DNA of 34,403 nucleotides from Alphaproteobacteria bacterium (GTDB taxonomy: Bacteria > Pseudomonadota > Alphaproteobacteria > Micropepsales > Micropepsaceae). Below the pieces are notes generated by a model. It ran no database searches, had not been told where the DNA came from, and saw nothing but the letters and a program-made list of their open reading frames with translations. A program made the position numbers and the translations under genes. Of the stretch, positions 25,821 to 32,890 are shown piece by piece (positions within the stretch are counted from its first letter, which is position 1; every line of letters starts with the position of its first letter). The stretch covers positions 1 to 34,403 of the forward strand of contig JAEUMM010000455.1 in the NCBI GenBank assembly GCA_016792645.1, read 5' to 3'.

Positions 25821-27506
25821 TTATTTCGCCGTCGGCGCGCCCGGCGCAATGACGGGCGGCGCGGCGGGACGCGGCACGCCACCCTGGCTGATCATCATGA
25901 CGAAGTAACCGCGCGCGTCGACATCGGGCGCCGTCGCGACGCCGCGCCCTGGCCCCGGACCTTGCTTCAGTTCGGACAAGGTGAAATCCATCCGCGCGTC
26001 ATACGTGCGGTCGATCTGATTGCGCAGATATTGCTCGGCCGCATACCACTCGGTCTTCACCGGGTCGTCGAGGCACGTCATGGCCTCCGCCGGCTGCGTC
26101 GCTCCCCAACGCCGCTCGATGCAGTGATACGGATCGAACGACATCGCGAACATGCGCCGCCGCACTTCCTCGTAGCCAAGCTGCACCGGCGTTCCGTTCG
26201 ACCGCAGATACGTGATCACGCACGCATTGGCTTCCTGGTCGTAAGCCAAAAGCAGATCGGTCAGCAGGTTCGTGCCCTGATAGTGCACGCGCTTGTCGCC
26301 GACGGCGTGCCACTCGACGAAGCGTTGGACCTGATCGCGCAGTTCCTTGAACGAGGCTTTCAACCGCGCGTCGCGTGACGGCGTTGAGAACTCTTCCCAC
26401 TCGCCCTCGGTGCCGTAGATGTTGGACGGCAGTCGTCCGGGCTGCGGTTTCAAATGAATGCGGTTCTGGATCGCAAGATCCACCGCCTCGGCGCGATAGC
26501 GGATATCATCGCAGTTCGCGCGGATCATATTGCGAACCTCCGCCAGCGGTTCGAACGCCAGCGACCCGCCGCCCATCATCGCGCGCACATAGTCGTAATA
26601 GTCGACGTTCTGTCCTTCGAGAACGAACGGTCCGCTTGACCACTCGCGGTCCTCGGTGCGCGCGACGTTGCCGAAGAATTGCTCCACCGAGTAATCGGGA
26701 AGGTCCGCGTTCTTCGCGAAGACGACGCGTCCGCCGACTAGCACGCTCTCCGGCGTGCGCACCGCGCCTTCGAGTTTCAGCGGGCGCCAATTCTTGAACC
26801 CTGCACCCATACCAGGCGACGAGCGCACAAATTTGCGTCCATACGTCCCGCGCGTCAGCGAATTGTCCGGATGCGCGTCCATAAACAGAATGCGGCCGTC
26901 GTCTTCGACTTCATAGACGACCGCCACATGCCCGTTCGGATCGTAGAGAACCGATCCCGGCTTGATGGACTTGCGGTCGATCCGTGTCGGATAGAGATCC
27001 GTGCTTTCCATGTCGGGATGCAGCCGGTACATCGCCGACGAGATTGTGTTGCGCAGGTCGGTGAGCAACGCCGTGCCGCTGGTCGATCCGGTGAGAACAT
27101 CGCGCCGGCTGGCGATTTCATTGCCGCGCACCGTGTAGCGGATATCGCGCGTGCCGCCCTTGGGGCTCACCGCGTTGATGTACGAAAACGGCAGCCCGCG
27201 CTTCCAGGCGTAATAGCCGCGCAGGAAATAGGGCAGGTCGGCGCAGTCCGCGCGCCAATAGGCGCCTGGCGGATCGGAGCGCGCAAACGGGTTGGCGGGA
27301 TTCTTCAGGCACTGATCGATTGTTCGGCAATTCGCGCGGCCCAGCGCTTGAATGAACTCGGCATAGCCGCGCTCATCCGCGTCGGTCCAGGCGTCGCGCA
27401 GAACGCGGTAGCTCAGGCCGTCCTGCGCCGAAGCAGCTCCAATGAGCCAGGGCGCAAGCGCAACCGAAAGACAGACAGTCAGAAGTCCCGCCCAGATGCG
27501 GCGCAC
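25821..27506 (-). CDS. exported protein with papain/NlpC-like Cys-His arrangement
   Basis: A 561-residue exported protein. The start chosen is GTG at 27506, with GGGGGA about 9 bases upstream. It gives a textbook signal peptide (MRRIWAGLLTVCLSVALAPW, cleavage after GAASA near residue 27). The upstream GTG at 27626 would bury this. The segment WRADCADLPYFLRGYYAWKR has Cys88 at the start of a helix. GSVLYDPNGHVAVVYEV has His193 in a strand, and LFMDAHPDN follows with Asp210. This order fits a papain-like fold peptidase or amidase such as NlpC/P60 or CHAP. The C-terminal 300 residues are not recognised; they are rich in charged and aromatic residues and contain several Cys. It ends in a Pro/Ala tail. 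The catalytic assignment is an inference from spacing. Confidence 0.68.
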   Translation of the reverse strand: MRRIWAGLLTVCLSVALAPWLIGAASAQDGLSYRVLRDAWTDADERGYAEFIQALGRANCRTIDQCLKNPANPFARSDPPGAYWRADCADLPYFLRGYYAWKRGLPFSYINAVSPKGGTRDIRYTVRGNEIASRRDVLTGSTSGTALLTDLRNTISSAMYRLHPDMESTDLYPTRIDRKSIKPGSVLYDPNGHVAVVYEVEDDGRILFMDAHPDNSLTRGTYGRKFVRSSPGMGAGFKNWRPLKLEGAVRTPESVLVGGRVVFAKNADLPDYSVEQFFGNVARTEDREWSSGPFVLEGQNVDYYDYVRAMMGGGSLAFEPLAEVRNMIRANCDDIRYRAEAVDLAIQNRIHLKPQPGRLPSNIYGTEGEWEEFSTPSRDARLKASFKELRDQVQRFVEWHAVGDKRVHYQGTNLLTDLLLAYDQEANACVITYLRSNGTPVQLGYEEVRRRMFAMSFDPYHCIERRWGATQPAEAMTCLDDPVKTEWYAAEQYLRNQIDRTYDARMDFTLSELKQGPGPGRGVATAPDVDARGYFVMMISQGGVPRPAAPPVIAPGAPTAK

Positions 27507-27774
27507 GCCCAATAATCCCCCGTAGCGCACCGTTTTATTTTTCAAGCTGAGCGAGTGGGGAGGTTGCGTCAACCGGCGGGTGAAATCCCCATGCCCGATC
27601 TCTGCCAGGGGTGGCCGACGGGCCACGTTTTCGTGACGTCAACGCTTTCGGCGTAGTATTAACCCTTTGCGGCGCTTGACTAGTATGAGCTTGTCACTAT
27701 ATGCCTCTCCATGATACCGAAAACAGTCAGTCTCCGAGTTTGGCATTGCCCAGGCGGCCGACCGGGAGGGCGCA
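27507..27774. other. intergenic region between divergent genes
   Basis: About 268 bases separate the exported Cys/His protein gene from padR. A perfect inverted repeat GTGGCC-GACG-GGCCAC sits at 27611-27626, followed by GTTTTCGTG. A good plus-strand promoter lies at 27676-27703. No gene was found here. Confidence 0.5.
27676..27703 (+). promoter_or_regulatory. sigma-70-like promoter for the padR operon
   Basis: TTGACT at 27676-27681 and TATATG at 27698-27703 are separated by 16 bases, about 72 bases before the PadR start. This is the best -35/-10 match in the window. Because PadR proteins usually repress their own operon, an operator may overlap it, but I could not define one. Confidence 0.55.
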
Positions 27775-28146
27775 GTGACTTCCGCCGACACGCACCTAAA
27801 GAAGTTCCGCAAGGAGCTGCATAGCGGCATCGCCGCAATGGTGCTGCTGGCACTCCTGGAGAGGACGGGCGGGGAAATGTACGGCTACCAGATCGCCAAA
27901 GAAATCGGCGCCAAGGCTGGCGGCGATTCCTTCTTGAAGCAAGGCGCGATCTATCCCGTCCTTCGCTCGCTTCACGCCGCAGGCCTTCTCGAAAGCAGGG
28001 TTGAAGTCTCGATGTCCGGCCCGCCACGGCGCTACTACGCCATCTCGACCAGCGGCCGCGAGGCGCTGCAAGCATGGCGCGGTGTGTGGACCGACCTCCG
28101 CGAATTTGTCGACGGTCTCATCGGATCGGGAGGCGCCAATGGCTGA
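27775..28146 (+). CDS. PadR-family transcriptional repressor
   Basis: A 123-residue winged-helix DNA-binding protein. The start is GTG 27775 with GGGAGG 5 bases upstream. The PadR domain is clear: GIAAMVLLALLERTGGEMYGYQIAKEI forms the first helices, and KQGAIYPVLRSLHAAGLLES is the recognition region. PPRRYYAISTSGREALQAWR forms the wing and start of the dimerisation helix. The short C-terminal helix places it in the small PadR-s2 group. Its stop overlaps the next gene by 8 bases, so it is coupled to the HAAS protein. In many bacteria PadR regulators pair with HAAS-domain membrane proteins, and this fits that pattern. The ligand is unknown. Confidence 0.92.
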   Translation: MTSADTHLKKFRKELHSGIAAMVLLALLERTGGEMYGYQIAKEIGAKAGGDSFLKQGAIYPVLRSLHAAGLLESRVEVSMSGPPRRYYAISTSGREALQAWRGVWTDLREFVDGLIGSGGANG

Positions 28147-29053
28147 TGTGAACGCCGCCGCCGCGCCCCAAAGCATCAAGGCCTATCTCGACGCGCTGAA
28201 GGTCTGCCTCAAAGGCCAGCCCCCTGCGCTCATCCAAGACGCTCTCGCCGACGCCGATGAATACCTCCGCGCCGAGCAAGCCCAAGCCCCCGAAGAATCC
28301 GAAGCGCAAATTCTTGCGCGCATCGTCGAAACCTACGGAACGCCACAGGAAGTGGCCGAGGAGTACATCGCCATGGATGACGCCATCAAAAGCCCGTTCC
28401 CGGCTCGTGCCGACGAAGAGGCTTCCGGCAAAGGCCCTGGCCTGTTCGGCGTCTTGGTTGATCCGCAGTCCTACGGCGCGCTGATCTATATGCTGCTGTC
28501 GCTCGCCACCGGCGTGTTCTATTTCGCATGGGCGCTCGCCGGCACGATCCTCTCGGTCGTGTTTTCCATTTTCATCTTCGGTATTCCGCTCGCCATTCTC
28601 TTTATCGGGTCGGTGCGCGTGATCAGTTGGGTCGAAGGCCGTGTCGTTGAGGCGCTGCTTGGCGTCCGCATGCCGCGGCGCCTGCCCACGCAGGAAACGG
28701 GCGGTTCGCTTTGGACACGTATCAAGCGCGTGATGGCGGACGGCCGCACATGGGGGTCGCTCTTCTACATGATCCTCCAATTCCCGCTCGGCTTGTTCTA
28801 CTTCCTCACCGCGACGCTCATCGGCACAGCCTCGGGCGGCATGATCGTGAGCTCGATCTACGAGCTCGCGACGCAGAAGAACGTGGTGCGCCTCGACAAC
28901 TATCCCGAGCTCGACGCGCTGCTCAACACGCCGCACGGCCTGGTTGGTGCTGCGCTGGTCGGGTTCCTCGGCATCCTGTTCCTGCTCCATCTTGCCCGCG
29001 GCATCGGCTTCATCCACGGCAAGATCGCCGAGGCGCTCCTCGTGCGCGCCTAA
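28139..29053 (+). CDS. HAAS-type/sensor-domain membrane protein
   Basis: A 304-residue membrane protein with GGGAGG just before ATG 28139. Residues about 10-82 are an all-helical HAAS-like domain: IKAYLDALKVCLKGQPPALI, then ADADEYLRAEQ and ILARIVETYGTPQEVAEEYI. The rest is two related transmembrane units: about 108-178 (DPQSYGALIYMLLSLATGVF) and about 201-300 (DGRTWGSLFYMILQFPLGLF). These two stretches align with each other, so the sensor region arose by internal duplication. No enzyme motif is present. The HAAS domain could contact the co-encoded PadR to link a membrane signal to repression. That is established knowledge for the domain pairing and inference for this protein. Confidence 0.8.
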   Translation: MADVNAAAAPQSIKAYLDALKVCLKGQPPALIQDALADADEYLRAEQAQAPEESEAQILARIVETYGTPQEVAEEYIAMDDAIKSPFPARADEEASGKGPGLFGVLVDPQSYGALIYMLLSLATGVFYFAWALAGTILSVVFSIFIFGIPLAILFIGSVRVISWVEGRVVEALLGVRMPRRLPTQETGGSLWTRIKRVMADGRTWGSLFYMILQFPLGLFYFLTATLIGTASGGMIVSSIYELATQKNVVRLDNYPELDALLNTPHGLVGAALVGFLGILFLLHLARGIGFIHGKIAEALLVRA

Positions 29054-29073
29054 GGCGAGAGTTCATCGCGCTT

Positions 29074-29103
29074 TCAGGGGCCGCCGCGCGGCCCCTTTTT
29101 CTT
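29074..29103 (+). terminator. rho-independent terminator of the padR-HAAS operon
   Basis: A perfect 9-bp stem AGGGGCCGC (29074-29082) and GCGGCCCCT (29086-29094) with a 3-base loop, then TTTTCTTT. It lies 20 bases after the HAAS gene and before ppk2. Confidence 0.88.
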
Positions 29104-29154
29104 TGCAGCGAAATCCGCTCAAAGTCCCGATCCGGTAACGAGAGTGGAACGATC

Positions 29155-29952
29155 ATGGCCAAAGGCAAAGACAAGCCCGACAACGGCGGTAAAATCTCCG
29201 ACAAGGAGTACGAGGCCCAGCTCTACGAACTGCACGTCCAACTCGTAAAGTTCCAGCGCGATCTCATCGCGAACGGCCGCAAGGTCGCCGTCGTGATCGA
29301 GGGGCGCGACGGCGCCGGCAAGGACGGCACGATCAAGCGCATCATCGAACACATGAGCCCGCGCGAAACCCGCGTCGTCGCATTGGGCAAACCCAGCGAC
29401 CGCGACCGCACGTCATGGTACTTCCAGCGTTACGCGCCCTATCTGCCCGCGGGCGGCGAGTTCGTGCTCTTCAACCGCTCCTGGTACAACCGCGCCGGCG
29501 TCGAGCGCGTGATGGGTTTCTGCGACGACACCGAATACAAGTGCTTCCTGCAGGAAGCGCCGCAATTCGAGTCGATGCTCGTGCGCTCCGACATCAAACT
29601 CGTGAAGTACTATCTCGATATCTCGAAGGCGGAGCAGAAGGAGCGCCTCGCCGCGCGCCGCGCCGATCCGTTGAAGCAGTGGAAGATCAGCCCGATCGAC
29701 GCCGCCGCCATCAAGAAATGGGACGCCTACTCCGAGGCCCGCGACGCGATGCTCACGCGAACGACCCACGACGACGCGCCCTGGCATGTGGCGCACGCCG
29801 ATGTGAAGAAGGTCGCCCGCCTCAACATCATCCGCCACCTGCTGGGCAGCCTGGACTACAAGGGTAAGGACGAGAAACTGCTGAAGGTCAATCCGGCGAT
29901 CGTCTTCCCCTTCAGCGAAAAGGCTCTCGCCCAAGGCCTCCTCGCGCACTGA
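29155..29952 (+). CDS. ppk2: polyphosphate kinase 2 (PPK2 family)
   Basis: A 265-residue cytosolic PPK2 that transfers phosphate between polyphosphate and nucleoside diphosphates. The start is ATG 29155, after the terminator. Earlier in-frame starts would extend into the previous gene's end and were rejected. Walker A is EGRDGAGKDGT (about 49-59). The lid and Walker B region includes RTSWYFQRYAPYLP and FNRSWYNRAGVERVMGF (106-122). The KQWKISPIDAAAIKKWDAY segment and the APWHVAHADVKKVARLN motif are family hallmarks. The single-domain length fits class I or III enzymes; the preferred nucleotide cannot be told from sequence by eye. It lies convergent to the TPR gene with only 4 bases between stop codons. 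Confidence 0.95.
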   Translation: MAKGKDKPDNGGKISDKEYEAQLYELHVQLVKFQRDLIANGRKVAVVIEGRDGAGKDGTIKRIIEHMSPRETRVVALGKPSDRDRTSWYFQRYAPYLPAGGEFVLFNRSWYNRAGVERVMGFCDDTEYKCFLQEAPQFESMLVRSDIKLVKYYLDISKAEQKERLAARRADPLKQWKISPIDAAAIKKWDAYSEARDAMLTRTTHDDAPWHVAHADVKKVARLNIIRHLLGSLDYKGKDEKLLKVNPAIVFPFSEKALAQGLLAH

Positions 29953-29956
29953 AGCG

Positions 29957-31033
29957 TCAGGGGATTGGCTTCATCGTGTAGGACTCGCGCGACGGCTTGG
30001 GCGCGTCGGCAGGCTTCGCGTCTTCCGCGGCCTTGGTTGGTTCGGCGGGCTTCTCGGGCGGCGGCGTCGCTGCTATGTCGGGCGCGCCCTGAACTTCGGT
30101 CGTGGCCGGTGGCAGCTGCGCGGCAGGCGCCGGCACCTGAGCGGCAACGGGAGCCGGCGGCGCGATAGTGGGCGCCGTTTGCGGCGGCAACACGCGCGCG
30201 GGTTCGAACCCGCTCGCGGCGCGCATCTGCGGCGGCGGAATGCCTTGCGAGGTCATACGCGCCACAACGCCGGAGTCGATGGTCATCGCCTGCGTCATGT
30301 CGGTCTGCCCGCTCACCACGTCGCCGCTATAGACCTTGGCGACGCCGCGTCCATAGATTGCCTCGACGCTCGCCGTCGAAATCGAAATCGCGGCCGAATA
30401 GTCGGCGATCGCGTTCGCCCACTGATGCGCCCGCACATAAGCGTGCCCGCGCTGCGTCAGCGCCGTCACATGATCCGGCTTGATCTCGATCGCGCGTGAA
30501 AGATCGCGAAGCGACTCCTCATACTTGCCGACCGAAGCCAGCGCGATTCCGCGCCCCGCAAGCGCATCAGCGTCGCCCGGCGTCAGCGCCAGCACGGCGG
30601 TGAAGTCGGTGATCGCCGACGGTGTATTGCCGCTGATGCGGTGCGCCACCGCACGGTTGAACAACGCCTGCGCATAGTCTGGCCTAACCGCCAGGGCATC
30701 GCTGTAGTCGCTGATCGCACGGCCAAAATCGTTCTTCGCGATAAAAGCATTACCGCGATTGTAGAAAGCCGTCGCCTTGGCATCTTTCGTCTGACGCTGT
30801 TTGAGCAGCGCGCTGCAGCCGCGAATCTGATCATCCGCGGTGACCATCATCCCGCCGTTGCACAGCGTGTTGCTGTCGCGCTTGTCGTTCGGCGTCGGGT
30901 CTGTCGACAAAGGCATTTCGGCGGAGGTCGCCGAGCTCTTCGATCGGGAGCGCTTGCGCTTGGCCGCGTCCGCATCGGCCGCGACAAAAGCAAAAAGGGC
31001 CGCAATCGCGACCAACACGAACAGGCGTTTCAT
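29957..31033 (-). CDS. exported TPR-repeat protein
   Basis: A 358-residue exported protein. ATG 31033 has GGGGA about 8 bases upstream and gives a signal peptide MKRLFVLVAIAALFAFVAAD (cleavage near ADA, residue 23). A basic Lys/Arg/Ser stretch follows. Four or so tetratricopeptide repeats cover about residues 85-235, each visible from patterns such as AFYNRGNAFIAKNDFGRAIS, ALFNRAVAHRISGN and ALTQRGHAYVRAHQWANAI. The last 100 residues are low-complexity Pro/Ala/Lys, ending in SRESYTMKPIP. TPRs are protein-binding scaffolds, and no enzyme motif was seen. A tRNA-like GGGTTCGAACCC lies within its codons and is not a tRNA. Confidence 0.85.
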   Translation of the reverse strand: MKRLFVLVAIAALFAFVAADADAAKRKRSRSKSSATSAEMPLSTDPTPNDKRDSNTLCNGGMMVTADDQIRGCSALLKQRQTKDAKATAFYNRGNAFIAKNDFGRAISDYSDALAVRPDYAQALFNRAVAHRISGNTPSAITDFTAVLALTPGDADALAGRGIALASVGKYEESLRDLSRAIEIKPDHVTALTQRGHAYVRAHQWANAIADYSAAISISTASVEAIYGRGVAKVYSGDVVSGQTDMTQAMTIDSGVVARMTSQGIPPPQMRAASGFEPARVLPPQTAPTIAPPAPVAAQVPAPAAQLPPATTEVQGAPDIAATPPPEKPAEPTKAAEDAKPADAPKPSRESYTMKPIP

Positions 31034-31115
31034 GGCAGTATCCCCTGAGGCCCCCATTGCCGCAGGACGCGCGTGCAAAATCAAGGGGGCAGGGGTCACA
31101 AAGAAGCCGCCGCAA

Positions 31116-31146
31116 GCGGCGCCCAGGGGTCCAGTCCGGGCGCCGC
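31116..31146 (-). terminator. candidate terminator downstream of the diiron gene
   Basis: A 9-bp perfect stem GCGGCGCCC (31116-31124) and GGGCGCCGC (31138-31146) with a 13-base loop, located 45 bases after the diiron gene's stop on the minus strand. The following bases are only moderately T-rich (TTGCGGCGGCTTCTTTG), so its strength is uncertain. Confidence 0.4.
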
Positions 31147-31190
31147 TGCGGGGCTGGCCCTTTAGCGGGCGAGGCGCGAGCCCCGCGCCG

Positions 31191-32315
31191 CTATTCGGCA
31201 GCCTGTCCGAACACGTGACGCCCGGCGTTAATCAACTTCAGACCCGCGATGCCTTCGGCGGCGATCGCATCGCCCACCATCTCGTCACTTTCGGTTCTCA
31301 GTTCCTCGACGTCGACATAGGTCGCGTAGATCGACGCCGTACGCTTGGTGATGATCCCGGCCTTCAGCAGCGTCTTGACCAGCACGCGGAAGATGTTGGT
31401 GGACTCTTTCATCTCCTGGCGGATCGTGTCGTCGGTCACCGCTTCCATGAACGCCGCCTGCACACGCTGCCAGTCGAGACCGACAAGCGCATAGACCGGC
31501 TTCTTCTGCTCGGGGGAAGCGAGGTTGAACAGCAACGTCTGGAACACTTGCGCCGCCCAGTCCTCGATCATGTCGCGCTCGGCTGCGTCGAGCTTCGGGA
31601 TCGTGCGATCAGCCCAGATCTTCCCGAACTTGTGGTGGAACGCCTCATCCGTCATCGCGAGCTGCACCAGCCGCACGAGCAGCGGATCGCGCCCCATCGT
31701 GTAGAAGGTGGCGAACGCGCCCATGGCCAGCCCTTCGACCATCAGCTGCATGCCGACGATCTTCTTCCAGGCGAATTCGGACGTGACCATCTCGGCGAGC
31801 AACCCGCCGAGCGCCGGTCCGACCGCGCAAGGCTTGCCCCAGCGCGCTTTCACATAGCGCGCGAAAGCGGTCACGTGACGCGCTTCCTCGCGTGCCTGGT
31901 TGGCGGCGTATTCCTGTGCGCCCGGATCGCGAAGAATGTTGCAGAGCGAAGCCGACAACGACAACGCCCCTTGTTCGCCGTGCAGCACAGACGACAGCGA
32001 CCACCACGTCTCAAGATTCGCGAGTTTCACCCGCTTGCCTTCGTCCAACTCGTCCCAGACGGACGTGCGCGCCACCGCAACCAGCTTCGGATCGACGAGA
32101 TAATCCCGCTCCATGTTGAACGGCGCGGTGAAGTCGATGTATTTGGTGTCGAGCGGATCCCAGAAATGATCGTGGGTCGCCGAGATGATCTTGTCGAACG
32201 CCGACGTCCGCTTGTTGTAGCGGTCGACATTCATGAGGGTTTGAAAGTCGCCCGGCGCGACGGTGTCGTAAATCTCGTCTCGGGTCAGCTGCCGGCCGTG
32301 AATATCCCGCGTCAT
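31191..32315 (-). CDS. ferritin-like diiron protein, probable oxygenase of unknown substrate
   Basis: A 374-residue cytosolic all-helical protein. ATG 32315 is supported by GGAGG 7 bases upstream. The canonical diiron ligand order is present: E114 (LHGEQGAL), E144 and H147 (REEARH), E194 (MVEGLA), then E224 and H227 (MTDEAFHHK). The 29-residue spacings between each Glu and its ExxH match ferritin-like carboxylate-bridged diiron oxygenases, including R2, AurF, toluene monooxygenase and acyl-ACP desaturase relatives. I could not place it in a characterised subfamily. It lies downstream of a VOC enzyme and a GST on the same strand, suggesting oxidative attack on an organic compound. A perfect inverted repeat frames its start, and an FNR/FixK-like box lies 52 bases upstream. 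Confidence 0.78.
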   Translation of the reverse strand: MTRDIHGRQLTRDEIYDTVAPGDFQTLMNVDRYNKRTSAFDKIISATHDHFWDPLDTKYIDFTAPFNMERDYLVDPKLVAVARTSVWDELDEGKRVKLANLETWWSLSSVLHGEQGALSLSASLCNILRDPGAQEYAANQAREEARHVTAFARYVKARWGKPCAVGPALGGLLAEMVTSEFAWKKIVGMQLMVEGLAMGAFATFYTMGRDPLLVRLVQLAMTDEAFHHKFGKIWADRTIPKLDAAERDMIEDWAAQVFQTLLFNLASPEQKKPVYALVGLDWQRVQAAFMEAVTDDTIRQEMKESTNIFRVLVKTLLKAGIITKRTASIYATYVDVEELRTESDEMVGDAIAAEGIAGLKLINAGRHVFGQAAE

Positions 32316-32351
32316 GAAGTGCCTCCGTGATGAAGACATTCATGACGCGGG
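32306..32351. promoter_or_regulatory. perfect 13-bp inverted repeat across the diiron gene start
   Basis: CCCGCGTCATGAA at 32306-32318 and TTCATGACGCGGG at 32339-32351 are exact reverse complements with a 20-base spacer. In the minus-strand mRNA the start codon AUG lies in one arm and the GGAGG Shine-Dalgarno in the loop. It could act as a translation-controlling hairpin or as a DNA operator. The two arms and the arrangement are seen directly; the function is inferred. Confidence 0.75.
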
Positions 32352-32366
32352 CGTCAGTTTCGCGCT

Positions 32367-32380
32367 TTGATTTAGGTCAA
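32367..32380. promoter_or_regulatory. FNR/FixK-like box upstream of the diiron gene
   Basis: TTGATTTAGGTCAA fits the TTGA-N6-TCAA core of FNR/FixK/Anr-type sites and matches TTGAT-N4-ATCAA at 9 of 10 positions. It lies in the gap between the VOC gene stop (32393) and the diiron start (32315). A class II arrangement would put the transcript start near 32332. Confidence 0.55.
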
Positions 32381-32392
32381 AACGCCCGTTTC

Positions 32393-32881
32393 TCAGGCGT
32401 GAGCGGGCTTCTCGCGCTGCCAGGCGTCCAGCACCGCCCGCGCCCCATTCGTTTTCGGGTCCATCGCTGCCTCGTGGTCCGGCCGCTTCGCCGTCAGCTC
32501 GATCACATAGCCGTTCGGATCGCGGAAATAGATCGAGTCAACGAAGTGGTGATCCGAAATCCCGCGCACATCCATGCCGGCGGCTTTACCTTTCTCGAAC
32601 ATGCGCTTCAGATCCGCTGGCGTCACTTCAAGCGCAATGTGCAAATCGAAATCCGCCTGCTTCTTGAACGCAAACGGTTCTTCCGGCGCTTCGAAGAACG
32701 CCAGGAACGAACCGTCATCCATGCGGAAGAAGGTGTGCAGCACATGCGCTTTGCGCCCCGTCTTCGTCTCGCCGATCGCAAGGCTGTGCGTCAGCGGCAG
32801 GCCGAGGAAATCCTCATAGAACCGCCGCGTCTCTTCCGAGTCGCGGCAGCGATAAGCGTTGTGGTGCAGCCCTTTGATCAT
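32393..32881 (-). CDS. VOC-family metalloenzyme (glyoxalase/extradiol dioxygenase superfamily)
   Basis: A 162-residue cytosolic protein of the vicinal-oxygen-chelate superfamily, preceded by AGGAG at good spacing (ATG 32881). The two beta-alpha-beta-beta-beta modules are visible. Candidate metal ligands are His6/His7 (GLHHNAY), Glu in FLAFFEAP, His in DLHIALEV and Glu in YVIELTAK. DPNGYVIEL is the usual VOC C-terminal signature. The members of this superfamily include glyoxalase I, dioxygenases and fosfomycin-resistance enzymes, so the reaction is unclear. It lies 9 bases downstream of the GST and is probably co-transcribed with it. Confidence 0.85.
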   Translation of the reverse strand: MIKGLHHNAYRCRDSEETRRFYEDFLGLPLTHSLAIGETKTGRKAHVLHTFFRMDDGSFLAFFEAPEEPFAFKKQADFDLHIALEVTPADLKRMFEKGKAAGMDVRGISDHHFVDSIYFRDPNGYVIELTAKRPDHEAAMDPKTNGARAVLDAWQREKPAHA

Positions 32882-32890
32882 CGAAGGCTC

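Noticed and set aside
30200-30211. tRNA T-arm-like GGGTTCGAACCC
   Set aside because: It encodes Gly-Phe-Glu-Pro in the TPR gene and no acceptor stem, D-arm or anticodon arm can be built around it.
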